Assembly (NCBI RefSeq): GCF_030272615.1 | Contig: NC_081409.1 | Span: forward strand, 648,242,468 to 648,306,467 | Source of the DNA: Cryptomeria japonica | Taxonomy: Eukaryota; Streptophyta; Pinopsida; Cupressales; Cupressaceae | DNA: 64,000 bases | Reading direction: 5' to 3' | Shown here: positions 10,001-23,531 of the stretch, piece after piece | Numbering within the stretch: the stretch's first letter is position 1 | Layout: each line of letters starts with the position of its first letter | Position numbers and translations under genes: made by a program | The notes under the pieces: generated by a model | What the model saw: the letters and a program-made list of their open reading frames with translations, nothing else | What the model was told of the DNA's origin: nothing | Database searches by the model: none

Positions 10001-12791
10001 AAAACCCTAACATGCAATTCATAAGATTTTGACCTATTAAAGGTTGAAAAATTTGACAGAACTGCAATATGTAATTCTAAGTAATGGTCCACTATTGGGT
10101 TAAACCCAATCCTATAGAATGGGATGATGTGTATATAGTGGCATCAATAAGTGTCCCTAAAAGATCAACGACTGACACATTCAACAAGGCTCACATGTGA
10201 GTTTATCCTCGAGATATTTTGAAATGAAAAGAAGTTCGGACCTTTTATAACATTAATATTTAATAGAAGGATGGGCCATGTCATTATATAGACAATAAAT
10301 GACTAACATGGCTTGGGCTTATGAGTCAACAAAAGGATGAAGAGAGTTGCAAGGCTAGATAACATCAAGAGGTAAGACCCATGCAAGTGGGAAGTGAATC
10401 GGTGAGAACAATGCTCAAAACCATGGATATTAATGAGAAAAGGTCTTTTTGAGGGAATTCTAGAAAGTAATCTTCAGAAAAAGAGATTGTATATGTAACC
10501 AATATTTCAAGAGCCAAAAGAAAGATTTTGTTCAAACACCATAGCATTTGGTACTTAAAAATTAAGTTGCCTAGATTATAGGGGACAATTCATGGATTGA
10601 ATAAACAAAGTTGAATGGATTCAAGAGGGATAGCAAGTTCAAATAATATTTCTAGAAAGGACATGTGGAATCTATTGTTAGAAAGTAGCTGAGGAATCTA
10701 CATATGCTAATGTTTATTACTCAAAAGGAGTGTGTTAGGAGGAGAGACTATAAAGCTATTGTAATGCTTAATTTTATTTGAGTTTAGATTGAAAACCCCA
10801 CATTGTTGTAAATTGTTGTCCTATTAATCATTTATACATAAAGATGCATCATGCAGCCTATATACAATATTTGGGGATTTTTTATATTACTTTATATTTA
10901 ATTTAATTTTAGATTGAATTTGCCCATATGATGGCCCATTTTTTCCCTAATGATTTTTTTTATACATTTTCATTTATCATTGAACCTTGGTATAATGTTT
11001 TAGAGAATTCTTTAATCACGTCATGCAAGATAAGGTTGTTTAATTAATACATTTAACAAAAATCAAACATTGATGTTAACCCTACTATTGTCATAGGGTA
11101 GGAGGATATCAATATTATATGAAAGTTTTATGATAAAATTAGGAAACATATGAGGTAGTCCATGGAATTTTTTAAAGGTCACCTTAAATTACAACAATAA
11201 TATATAATTGGAGGCTCTTATCAATAGTTTCTTTTTTTATTGGAATAAGAAGTGAATTACAAAATCAAACAAGGTTGAACTAGTCGAGTCTCATTTAGTA
11301 TATTCAATATCTTATATTTTTTGGGTTTATGAAATGAAATACAATTGTTATTAAATATTGTTCTATTTCACTTAAATTTCTATAAATTGTATCATGTTTT
11401 AAGTATTATAGTGAAATTATATCATGGTTTGATAAATTTTGTAGTACGAAAAATATCTGCTAAATTTTTCAAATTTTCATCTATTTTTGAAAAACTAACT
11501 GATTAAAATAATTTTTGATAAAGCATGAATAGAATTATTGGGACGTATCAAAGGAATTTTTCTTCTGTGGGAGACACTATAGAGTTACCGAACATCGAGG
11601 TATGATTCACATCTTATTTATGAAATTCATTGAATTAATTATATCAAAATAAACAAAGATTAAATAGTGAAAAGATCATATTAGTAATTGGATTTATTTT
11701 CAATAAAATTTATGCTAGTTTTATTTCATGTTATTATATTTATTTAACTTTTGTAAAATAATATTATAATTTGATGGTACTTGTATTATTTGAAAATAAA
11801 TGAAATAAAAATATTGTAAAACCTATCTATTATAAAAATATAAATCTTAATCCTTGGACATGTAGTGTTGTGGTTAAAACACTTTCAAACCCCTGCTAGA
11901 CCATTGTGCTATTGTGTTCAGTGTCTTCGCCGAAAGTGTTTCAACAATATTCTCTTATTTATGACATTCCCTTGATGCTCTATTTGATTAAGTATTACAT
12001 GAATCTTATAAATATGTCCTATCACCTTTACTTCTCTATATATTATAATGTTTTTTTACGATGTAGGCGTGCCTAAGTATGCATTTCAGCATATGAGGAC
12101 CACCACATGTGGTTATAAATAATTATGCATGATGTTGTATCGGATGAGTTTCTATTCATTACAGTCTAGCTATAGAATAATAGTATCTAATGAATTTCTA
12201 TCCATTACATTGAATATCAAGACCCTGATAGTCTGACCTGCGGTACCATGGAAAGAGTACGCAAGGCGGATCTACAGTTCTCTAAATATGCGACTCATTC
12301 TATAATACATGCTCATCTTTTTCAAATTAAAACGTAATCAAAGAAAGAGAAATATTGCGTTCTAGCTTCACAAATGCGCATCATAACGGAAATTGTATTG
12401 GCATATTTTAACACAGTAGTGAAAATAAAGTAAATAATGGCTTGTGCCTGTAAATAGATGCTTCTGTTCATGACTTCTGCTCAAGCAATGGCAAAATGGA
12501 TCCTCTCCGTACTCCAGAAGGCAGGCGAAAGATTCGACACCGCCAAGAAACAATGAGAATCCACTTTCCTTTGCGATTAAGAATAGAGTGCTAAGTTACT
12601 TCCACCCTCCACTTCTTTCTTCCACTAGCGATAATTACTCCCATCTTGAAAAGGTTACCCCCTTCCCAAAAAAAAAGGTTTAATTAAGCAATGCATCATG
12701 GAGAATACTGCTCCAAGAAACTGAATCATGACAGCTCGTGAAACATAATATAATATAAAGTTAGAATGATACATATGAAAACTTTAACCAA

Positions 12792-12796
<5 letters not shown>
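10001..12796. other. No gene recognised; A+T-rich spacer
   Basis: Very A+T-rich sequence without a long frame on either strand. A stretch near 10730-10880 (ggaggagagactataaagc, then gatgcatcatgcagcc) looks LTR-like but has no boundary. Nothing else is supported. Confidence 0.5.

Positions 12797-12826
<30 letters not shown>
12797..12826. repeat. (TA)15 microsatellite
   Basis: An uninterrupted run of about 15 TA dinucleotides, likely length-polymorphic. Confidence 0.98.
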
Positions 12827-12827
<1 letters not shown>

Positions 12828-13294
12828 TTTTTCTACTTCAGAATTATGCGAATTATGTGATTTGTTAAGCAAGGTTTAATATATATTTTTTCATATGGAT
12901 GAAAATTCTTAATGAGTAAGAATTGATTGAGGAAGTAATTTTGAAAATTGATATTTCATTTTTATAAGTTATTATGGTTAAGATTTGACTAACTGTTTTC
13001 TTTTCATGCAACCAAGTGGATGCAAGATATGAACTACCCTCAAGAGGGAGGGAAAGTATCATCAAGGAGAAAGTTGCAAATATTAGAAAAGAGCACTGCC
13101 AATTAGTCCTAGGTCCGGTTAATCAACCTTGGTAGAGTGAGGTCCATATAACCCTACTGATGTTGACCTTAAGTCAATTGTCACTCGTGTATCATCAAGT
13201 AGTTGGTTATCCTTTGTCAAGTTAATTATTTATGTGGTGGTTGTTTTGTTAACCTCTCTCTTTTAATTGATTGTGGAATATGAGATGATGATGA

Positions 13295-13331
13295 TGTGTG
13301 TGTGTGTGTGTGTGTGCGTGTGTGTGTGTGT
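13295..13331. repeat. (TG)n microsatellite
   Basis: About 18 TG dinucleotides with one TGCG interruption, preceded by a short GATGAT run. A 66-codon open frame across it is a product of the repeat, not a gene. Confidence 0.98.
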
Positions 13332-13423
13332 TGATATGAATATATCCATTATTTTTTGTTCATGTATATTTTATGCGAGTGTTGCATTTTTTTCTTGCAC
13401 CATGTTTAAAGATAATTGGAGAT

Positions 13424-14506
13424 TGTTGGAGTTCGTTGATAGCATGAACTTGTATGGTTGTCATTGATGTCAAACCTAGTTATCTATATGGATGTTGGTT
13501 AGGATTTATTTTTGGTTATTGCAAAATTGTTTTTTTGTTGCAGTTAATGTTTTTGGTGTTGTGTCATCCTATATTCAGGGTGGCTCATAATGGTTTTTGG
13601 TGCCCTTCAAATATGTTGCTAATTGTATTGTAGTTCAGTGGATCATATTCTTTTGGTCCAAAAGATGTTTTGAGATGTTAATTTGGGTCTCACCATGACA
13701 TGTGGATATTCACATGGAGTGTTTTGCATTGGAAGTGGTTATGTGGTTACCGGTTACTATTTCTACACATTATGTTTTGTGACAGATTTGGATATTTTGT
13801 TAACGTGTACGGATTGTTGGACCAATCGTGACAGGATGTATTGTGATATGTTTTGGTTCCGTCTTTTTCCTAGAGTGGACTTATTTAAGTATTTTAGGTC
13901 TGGGTGGCTTATTTTGTGTAATATTGTTTATTCTATTTTGGCCAACCCTTAATTAGGATTTGAATGCTCTATCTCATATTTAAGATGTGCAGATGGATGA
14001 ATTGTTTGTATATGAGAAGTAAATTGTGTGAGAAGCATATGAGAATGATTTGCAAGAAAAATTGAAGTTTGTGGTGATGTGAAATTCAATTTTTGAAGAG
14101 CTTTGAAGGTGATATATTTTGCAAGGCAGTGTGTTGTGAAAGTGAAGATTATTAGGGATGTTTGATATAGTCTTGGTCGCTTGATCTAGTTGTTCAAGGA
14201 AATTTTCATGTTAATGATAATCTTTTTCAATTTCAATTTAGCTATTTCATTTGTTGCTGATTGATAGTGAGTCCTTCAACAATAGTTTATATCTTGTCCC
14301 AAAGAAGTGATCTTCGGTTGTGCAAGTCATCTTTGTATCTTGCTTTAGGTTGTGCATCTTAGTTCTACTAGTCCTTTAGGTGTTGGTGGTCCTTGGTAGT
14401 AAGCCTAAAACATTGTAAACATTGTTATTCATATTGTGAGTTAGATTCTCATCGTGTTTTTTTCATGTTTTGGTTTTCCATGTAAATTTGGTGTTCAAAG
14501 CGAAAC
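13424..14506 (+). mobile_element. LTR remnant (3' LTR or solo LTR)
   Basis: The sequence aattggagat precedes TGTTGGAGTTCG at 13424, the usual polypurine-tract/LTR-start arrangement in this window. The first 60 bases contain ttgtcattgatgtcaaacc, the word shared by the other LTRs here. Near the far end, ctcatcgtg...tggttttccatgtaaatttggtg resembles the U5 part of the LTR at 26561 (catggtttttcc...gttttccacgtataaatt). No primer-binding site or TSD is visible, so the right limit is approximate. Confidence 0.55.
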
Positions 14507-16280
14507 ACATAAATGCACAAGTGGAATTATCTTATATCATTTAAATTACATTCCTTAGGATAACTCAATGTCATTACTTAACACAACATAAAGATGTGAA
14601 CAACATCAAATAACTTTAATAACTTCAAATAACATTAATGAATGATTTCCCCTTACTTAGCCTAATGCACATTCCATCTCTAAAACATAGGAATGTAAGC
14701 ATTTAACCAATCGTTACTTAATCATGTGAATTATAACATATTAGATATTCTTAATACAATAGGTTCATTTTAATGCATAAATTCTAAATGTTCCTAAGTT
14801 ATCAAATTCCAAAACCCTAATTTAATCCTACAACCCAATAATATAATCAAAATCATTTCTAAATAGAATAAATCACATAAAACTTCATTGCATATTATAT
14901 GTTATATCTCAACAAAGATGGTCAATACAATAATACATTATCTATTTAAATAGGGAAACCATAATCTCTAGCTACATCACTGGTTATCCAAGTTATATAA
15001 TACAATGGTGTTTCTCAATCATAGAGAATAGATCATAACTGCTCGAAAATCCAAAGCATAATTACTGAAGTGATGTAGAACCTTCAATCACACACACGAA
15101 CATCCAACCAAGAAAATCCCAATGGAAGAAGGCATCAAACCACCTGACCATGTGGAACCAAAAAGGTCCACCTTTGTGCTTTGGAGAATGACATAAGGTC
15201 CCATACACACTCTAAACCTAGGCTAACACCTAACATCCAAGGAACATAAAACATAAGCAACAAAAATTGAAGACTAGCAACATAAGACATAAATGAAATG
15301 CACAACACAAGGCTTAACCACAAAGCACAAACTCACTAGAGTCCACCATCAAAACACAAAGGCTAAGTTAGTAGGACACGTTGAGGGAAGAGTATCATCA
15401 CATGCTATCACAAGGGTTATCTTAGCAGTCTCTCTCTATAGACCTCGACGCCCATCAACAAGGGTAATCATGGCAGTCTCTCTCTAGACCCTAGCGCCCA
15501 AGTGATACCCATGTGAAACTAACTCAACCTTTCGTGAAGACAAGGGAATATAGTTATGCCAAAAAGGCCTTTCCAATCTCATCCTTAGCCTATATTAGTA
15601 CTCTAGGCCATGAGTGGGGCATCACAATTATCTTGTTTAATGTGAGAACTATCCAAACCCCTAAATCAATTTATTAATATTATCATTTGATCACAACAAC
15701 CTCTAATGAAATCTCATGGAAACCACTTGAGGTTCCGACAACCACTCCTATCATGTTCCTAATAGTTAGGGTATAAAAATAAATATAAAGAGCTTTAGAG
15801 AATCACATGATATATCTTGTTCATGATTTTTCTTGCTACTCTCAATTCTAACAGAAATTATAAAACCCTATACTATGGGATTGAACATCTAGGTCACATA
15901 TTTAACCCTGTCCGGATATTGAGGACAAGAAAATACAACATAACAAGGCTAAAACAAGCCTTCTTCACTTCGATCTCCACCAAGCTCATGAGGGTATTCC
16001 TAACTTTAGACCTCTATACTTGATAACTTTGTTAGAAACTACAATGTACAAGTTCACAAAAGGTAGATAGTTCTCAGATATATAGGGATTCTTCACATAA
16101 TCTCATATTCAATCTTAATCCCATTGGCTTTAAATTTAACTAAGAACAATAGATTATGCATCTCCTGAAACACATGAGGGAATGATGGAAATACAATTTC
16201 AAACTTATCCTCTAGGACCTTTAATAACCAAGGAAACACAACAATTAAAATAAATTAAAAAAGAAAGGAAATAATTTAGG
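14507..16280. other. No gene recognised; short imperfect tandem repeat at 15411-15497
   Basis: Mostly A+T-rich sequence with no recognised coding frame. At 15411-15497 the words caagggtta/taatc...gcagtctctctcta and tagaccct(c)...gcccat occur twice at about 55-bp spacing, an imperfect duplication. Nothing else is supported. Confidence 0.5.
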
Positions 16281-17035
16281 TGTAATGTCCTATATTGTAC
16301 TACCTTACAATTTTCACTATATTTGGGTCCTCACTTTAGCATTTGCACCCCTAGGCCTAATGAGGACCTAATTATGCTCATATCATGCAAATTTGACTTC
16401 ATATTGACCTTGTACATCATTTAGACCCTTAGTCTTAGCCCCTAAGTTGGGTAGGACCAGGGCATGGCGTTTTGGTCCCTAATAGGACTAGTGTGCCACA
16501 CCTTGGTCCTCCCAATTAGGGCCTTCCTTCAGTCCACTTGGCCATTTTAAAACTTGAGCAGGAAACCCAACCTCGTGTTGGCTCATGTTAGAAAATTAAT
16601 ATGTTTTTCAATTGGTAAGTATAAAAGGAGGCTTTCCCCTCTCATTTTTACAGTCCACACACATGAAATTCAATTTGACATCAAGCGATCAAGCATTCAA
16701 GTCAAGTGAGCAAGCAATAGTCTTCCTTCAAGCGTTGGAGTTGACATTCATGTTCCATGTTTTAAATGAAGACTTCATAAAACCCTAATTCTATGTTGAG
16801 ACAAACAAAACTTCATGAGGAGGTATATTATTTATGTTTTCAATCATTATTTAGCATCTCCCTCAAACTGAGAACATTTCCATTACTGCAATTCAATTAT
16901 CTTTCATTTCTACTTCATGGTTAATTCCAAAACTAGGGTTTAACTTAGGCAAACCCCCATTCCCAACCTATTTCCCTTTCTTTCTGTGTGTAGGAAATAG
17001 GCACGGAGCCGCGATCTTCAGAATAAGCATTATTT
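16281..17035 (+). mobile_element. Possible Gypsy-type LTR fragment
   Basis: It begins TGTAATGTCC, close to the TGTAAyrCC start common in plant Gypsy LTRs, contains a good TATA box (tataaaagg, 16620-16628) followed by a pyrimidine-rich stretch, and then leader-like text. I cannot find a matching second LTR, primer-binding site or TSD, so this is a tentative call with an arbitrary right limit. Confidence 0.35.
16620..16628 (+). promoter_or_regulatory. TATA box of the putative LTR
   Basis: tataaaagg followed by a C/T-rich stretch (ctttcccctctc), the usual layout of a plant RNA polymerase II core promoter. It is probably the LTR promoter of a dead element. Confidence 0.5.
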
Positions 17036-20000
17036 ACAATGACGAATCAATCCTCCTTTGGAATGCGAAAAGTTTAAAGGACCAGTGCGACGAGCACCAT
17101 GGTCCCAACAATTTGGGAGCTCTTTTAGGTAACGGGTCCGAATCTACATACATTGCTCAGATCCAGGTTCATGGCTCAATCCAACAGCTGTAGCTCATTG
17201 TTTACACATTTTTACTTCAATTTCCAACACTTTTACCCTAATTTCAACAATTCAACTTACAAAAGAGGGTTTATTAATTTACATCATCAAAACCTCCAAT
17301 CCACTTAGAACTTTTAGTCTTAATCCTTGTTGATTTGTGACTAGATCTATGGGATTAAGTCTCCTCTTTTGAATGCAATGGTCTTTAAGTCATAAAATTA
17401 GTGGTTTCTTCCTTCTATGGCGGAAACCCTAATTTTTCACCATTACAATAGGAAAGCAAATTAGATTTTGATTTATAAACTTGTTTTGAACTAGATCCGG
17501 AAGTCTCATAAAGTAGTTCCTTATCCATTGGGTGAGGAGTTGAATCTAAGATCCTAAATGCCAATTTTAAACAACAAATATATCCAAATTAGTGGGCCTT
17601 TATGATATTAATGCAACCCCTTTTGTTGCTACAAGATGCTTCTTACAAATGCAAATTATTCTTCTGACTCATTGCAACCTTTATATAGAATTTTAATTCC
17701 TTCCTTGAAGGAAACCCATACACATAGTCACACATCTACAAGGAAATTGTAGAGACAAATTCAAACACCTTTGATATTTTAATTGATACGAAATCAAAGA
17801 AATGCACTTGGAGATAAATCTGCAACTATTTTATTGTTTTCTCATAGACTAATTTACATTGCTGAAAGAAAAACACATTTATTCACTGTGAGAAGCCCTC
17901 CATGAACAAACTATACACTTTTGTTCTACTCCTTTCCAAAAAACTCAGGATTCGGACCCCTCACCTACGACCATGATATTCATTTTAGAAGATAAGGAAT
18001 GCAATAAGCTACCAACTGTTTACATATGGAAATTTCTCATTTTCTATTGATCCACTCTCAAGAGAAGATTCCCTCAATCAAAAAACATGTTTCCCCTATG
18101 TTGTCCTTAAGAAAAACTGTCAGGTCACTATTGAAAGATACATAAAAGGTTTGGTGCAGAAACCCAAAAGATTCTGGAGAAATAGACCACCTTTTGAGTC
18201 ATGCCACTATCACACATTTGTGGCATTTAGTGCAGCGAGCTACCAGGATGCCAGATTCTTATTGCATCTTCTGGTAAAGGAGAACTTTGAGAGTCCTAAC
18301 CGAGTAGGCATGCCTAGCTCAAAACACGTAATGTCTGTGTTCTCACCCATTTCTCTCTCCACTTTCTAACCTTCATGGGGGGAAGGTGATGGTTAGCAAA
18401 GAGATTGGAATTATTTGCAACTGTAGCCAAAGCTTATAGTTGCACTCAAATGTTTTAATAGCCCTTTGGCTACCTTCGGCAATTTTAATACCGCTATAGC
18501 TACAAGGTACCTAATTTATCTACTTCATGTTGAGGCTTCTGTGAATCTTTTGTGACATGGTTTACCCAATGGTTCATTATCAAACCATCTTTCCTTACGC
18601 CAAAACATGGCTTCTCTTTATGCACTTCATCTTGCTACCTTTGCAAGCAAAAACAAAACACCCTTCAACATAAATTATTTGTTTATGAGGATACACTCAT
18701 TTCTCAAGCTCTCAAGACTTGGTGATACAAGTAATGCATAGTATAACCGCCCTGTTGAGAAATAATGACTAGAAGTGATTGATTTTCCATCTCACTTAGT
18801 TGCTTTCCTTTTCAAACTTCGAAGCGACTACAATAGAATATGAAGTCAATATACTATTATAATCTTGATTTATCTGCACATTGCATCTATCCATGTGAAC
18901 CGTACCCTGTTGTTGTTTCCGGATGTAGAATAATAGTGAAAATATGTTTTCATTCTTAAATTGTGGCCATAACTAACATTTGCACATGAGTCACCAATTC
19001 TGAAATCTCTCACACCTCCACCCTTAGGCTTTTTGGAAGATTTATTGGGATACTCTTGGATTTTTTGGCAGCAAGACTAGTGATCTTAGCTCATCATCGA
19101 TGATCGAGACCTTTGGTTAGGTGATGATTCCATATTATTTGCTAATTTTTCATTGCCTTGTACATTCTCTCTCAGCTAGCCAATTAAGACATAATCCTTT
19201 AACGAGTCCTGAGCCAATGTGTTACACTCCATGGCACAATCTTGGGAGTCAACAAAGGCTTCGAAATAGTCTTCTGAGAACCCAAATTGCACAACTAGAA
19301 ACTTTGCGATCAATAACATCACTCGGAGCTCGGTAAAATGTCTTTACTTATTTCACTGAGTCCCAAGTTACTTTGTAGGATACGTCATGACTGCCACATC
19401 ATATAGGACTTGGGGCCTCAATAAGGAGTGCAAATTAGTTCAATGTGTACCAAGAACCATTGAAGCTAAGGACATCTTGGAAACAACTTAAGGCATGTGC
19501 ATGTGAATCATGTCGCTAGGACATCATGAGGAGGGAAAACATTAGAATCATGACTTAAAAATATTAGGGGCACAACACACATAAGGTTACTATGGGTTAT
19601 AAATACCAGCTAGGATGAAAACTCTAAGGAATGGGGTCGATCATGAATGATAGGAAACCCTCGAGAAAAGAATCTTAAACCAAAGGTAACGGTAAAAGGC
19701 AATCACTATGCGAAAAGAAAACCCACCAAACGAAGCATTCCTTCATTTAATACTAGGGAAAATTTCAAAATTTAATACCTAAGGCATGTTGCAAGGTCTT
19801 TTGCAGGGACATACTTATGGGCCTCATTTAAAGTTTTCCATGGGGACCAAAATTTTCTTCAAAATTTGAGAGTGCTAACACATCCTATCAAAGGTTCTAT
19901 TGGATCTCAAATCAACAGATTGGATAAGTTCTAAGGAAATGCCAACTCCTATTATCAAACCCTCCAATTTGACTTGACCAACTTATAGAGTGAACCTATT

Positions 20001-23000
20001 TGGTTACTAACTTCCTCACTTTAGGCTCTGCAAGACCTAGGCGGGTATACCTATTCACTAGTGGCTTCTGATGAATAATGCTTTTTGTAGCAGATTGAGT
20101 ATCTTGATCTAAATTCTTCCCTACCTCAGAATGGCATAGGTTCCTAGGATAGGTGGTGTTTAGATGAGTTCAAGATTGTTGTTGTGAAATCTATTCGATC
20201 TTTTCACTTGCAATTTATAAGTATGTATACTATTGCTAATTGGTTTTACATGTCCTACTCAACCAGTCCTATTGCTTTAATGTAAAGGTAATTAAAAGAT
20301 TGTGATTTGTTAATGACCAGTGTCTTCCCTGTTATTTGGGCTACAAAGTCTTATATTCTTCTAGGACTTAATGTATGATTTATGAGACAATTCTTAAGCT
20401 TACCCCTTTGGTAAATCTGTCAATTACTGTTTCTTAAAAGAGATATGTCAGATGTTTATGTTATAGATAGCCTGAATGAATTTAACCCTAACCTTAAGGG
20501 ACCATTCAAGAAAGAGCTACAAGGAACAATGACAATTCACTAGTAGATATTTTGATTCTAATTTATAACATAAGAACATAAACTTCACTGCAAGAATACA
20601 AGTAATCTTATCTTCTCAGAGATAATATCACAAACAACTACCTATAGAAAATGAAATAAATCACAACACATATGTGAAGGAAAACAACTGATTGTATTAA
20701 AGGTTCAAAATAGTATCGTATTATCCAGAGTTTATATTATATTTCTTTAAAAAATCCCCCCCTTTTCTCCTTTTATAATATTCAAGGAGTTTTTTCAAAC
20801 TGTTACAATGCTTAATAACAAAGTCATGTTGCCCTAAAATATATTAATTACCACTTTTGTTAATTTATACTACAATTTTAAGGTTATGACCCTTCGCACT
20901 AATCGGTACAATTTTATATTTAATTAACTATGTTTAATAGATTAAAGTATTTCAATTTTAATCCCTTTACCTCTGTACTTTGCAAAGAAGGTTATAATAA
21001 TCCTCCTTCATTGGCAACTTCCCATAACAATCTTCACTTAATGAAAATAATTCTCCCTTTGAATAATGTGTTTATTTTTAAGTGGCAAAGCAAATATTCC
21101 CCTTTAAAAATATTTATTATACTTCCTTTTATGAAAGATATTCTTTAAAGAAGTTTCACACTCAAAATTACTCCCTTTCCATTTCAAGCTTCTCTTTGCC
21201 CCACTCCTCTATATTTTAATTCATAGGGTTTATCGATGAAACTCTTCCTTTCGATGAAACACTATTCAAATTTATAGATATCATAGTTTCATCGAAATCT
21301 AAGGACTATTAAATAAGCTTTATTTCTTTTTCAATAATTTTACCCATCTTTGTAGTTGTATTTGTTTTGAATTTCTTCAGTCATTGTTTGAAACTCACCG
21401 CTGGGAAGTCATATAATCTGGTTCGATGCCTGTGAATTGTATTTGCTTGTAAAATTTTAAAACCTTGAAATAGATCAACCTTGCATTCCATGATATCATA
21501 TTTCCTCGAGGCGAAAATTCCATGCTATGTCTGCTAATACAACTTGTATGTTTCACATGGCATTTCGATACATTATTATGCTGCTTGCTTTATATTTTTA
21601 TTTGTCCATGTACATATTGGCTTATATGTTTCTATATTGGTATTAAACATATTGGCATTATGTCTATGTTGTTGAGTAATTTTTATCAACTCATGTCATG
21701 TCCATGCTTGATTCCAAGGCTACCATGTTGGCTGAAGGCTGCAAACTTGGCTTAATATCGGCCAACTGCATTTTCCAGAAAGTTTTTCTTTTTAAAAATT
21801 TAACAAACTCATTTTGTGTAAATGGAGTATTGTATGTGATGATACCTTCAGGAAGAGTGGTGCAAACAATTACTGTTCTTTGTCTATGATTTCATCTCGC
21901 TCACATATCTACCATTGCATCTCTGCTTTAATACTTGACCAAACTACCTCCTTTCAGCTTTTCGCACGTGGTAATCTATTTGAAACTTCTACTTTGGTGC
22001 AAGCTAGATAGTGGGTAGGGTTAGGTTTGAATCTTCCCCAAATTTGGAAAACCATCACCAATTTCCTTTATCGATAAATCTTACCCTTTCTGTAAGACAT
22101 TTTTTTATCGTGCCAATGAGCTATGCTATGCCCAAAACATGGAGAAACTTTACAAGTTATTTGCTAGAACATGGAGCCCACCGATACTTTCATTTTTCCT
22201 CTCAGATGATTTAAATATTTAATTATTCCATAATTTGATATCAGAAACTATAGAAAAATATTGAAATATTTTAATTTGTCTTCTTGCCATTTCAGAGAAA
22301 TTTTACTATAGTCAAACCGTGCATCCTCAAGCCATGAGCCATTATGATATTTAAAATAAAACATGGGTTTCTCATCCATTTTTGAGCAGCTCGCAAATTT
22401 CAAGTACCTTTTTTGTAAATTGACCCTGCCGGCTATGACCCTGTGGGCTACATCGCTCACTCGAGAGAAGATTAAAATAGTATGTCATATGATCTCGTAT
22501 GACCATGAAATCGGAACCAAAATCACTTGAGACCAAAATAATAGGTGGGCCGCTTTCAGGATCTCAAAATTTGAAACTTTTTTCAGATGCATTTTTTGGC
22601 TCAAGCAGTCAGGAAACAATGTAAAATCTTGTCAAAACTTTTCTTTAGACTACCCATGCTGGAAAGCATGCAGACATCTGAGCCAATAATTTGAAGCAAA
22701 AAGTGGTTCTATAAAATCCACCTTGACCTGTGAGATATTATCCATCAAAGTTGGCTCTAGAGTGTTTTTGACAATATGTTGTTCTGAGGACAATGCAAAC
22801 TTGAAAAAAGCTGGAGCTTAAGAAAAATATCAAACGAGCTCCAATGTTTACAAAATCTTGCAAGAATATTTATGAATGTGACATAAATGTTGTCCCAAGA
22901 TGGTTTTGTATGATGATCATCAGATGCAAAGGAATTAATTCCCAAAGGTGCCTTGGAATAGTTATGTGACTAGACTAGTGTGTACCTAAATTTTGCTACT

Positions 23001-23531
23001 TGACAGAGGCATCAAATTTTATCGGGAAAGGATCAATATGGATAATGATGCTCATTTATAATTGGTAACCCTAATTAAAAGGTCAAATTGCTTATCAAAT
23101 TCAATATTTGGATGGGCATTTTTAGGGGTGTTTGTTGGTTTTGCTTATTTAGGGACCCTAAATTTTGCAAAAAATTAGGGTTCCAACAGGGTCCATGTCA
23201 AATATGAACCATTCTATGCTCGCAACCATGAATTGTTGTTGTATCTCTTTTTTGTATCGTCCTTCATTCTTGAAATTTTCTTACAAAATAAGGCTCATGC
23301 CTTAATCCATTGATTTGGTAGATCGTGTGTGCAAACCGAACTGACAAGGGCTCACAAGTGAATTTCGGGTTTTGGAAGTTGCATTACATGTGTGGGTAAA
23401 ACAAGAGCATTAACTTGCAATTGTGGGGAACAAAAATGGAAATTCATATGCGTAATGGGTAACTACAAGTTTGAACTTGTAATTGGACCTTTAAGACTCA
23501 TTTTCAAATGTTTTTTGAGTGCATTTTGGAC
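17036..23531. other. No gene recognised; long decayed spacer
   Basis: About 6.5 kb in which the longest frames are under 80 codons, with A+T-driven composition and no recognisable domain. Isolated stretches read like old retroelement or LTR text (for example the purine/pyrimidine-rich text at 17100-17160), but none has two ends or a second copy in the window. I see no RNA gene or convincing promoter. Confidence 0.5.

Noticed and set aside
11865-11930. tRNA- or SINE-like words (gtggttaaaacac, then tttcaaacccc)
   Set aside because: The A-box/B-box-like words are too close together and no cloverleaf or poly-A-tailed body can be drawn.
13267-13467. 66-codon frame with a poly-Cys/Val run
   Set aside because: It is the translated TG microsatellite.
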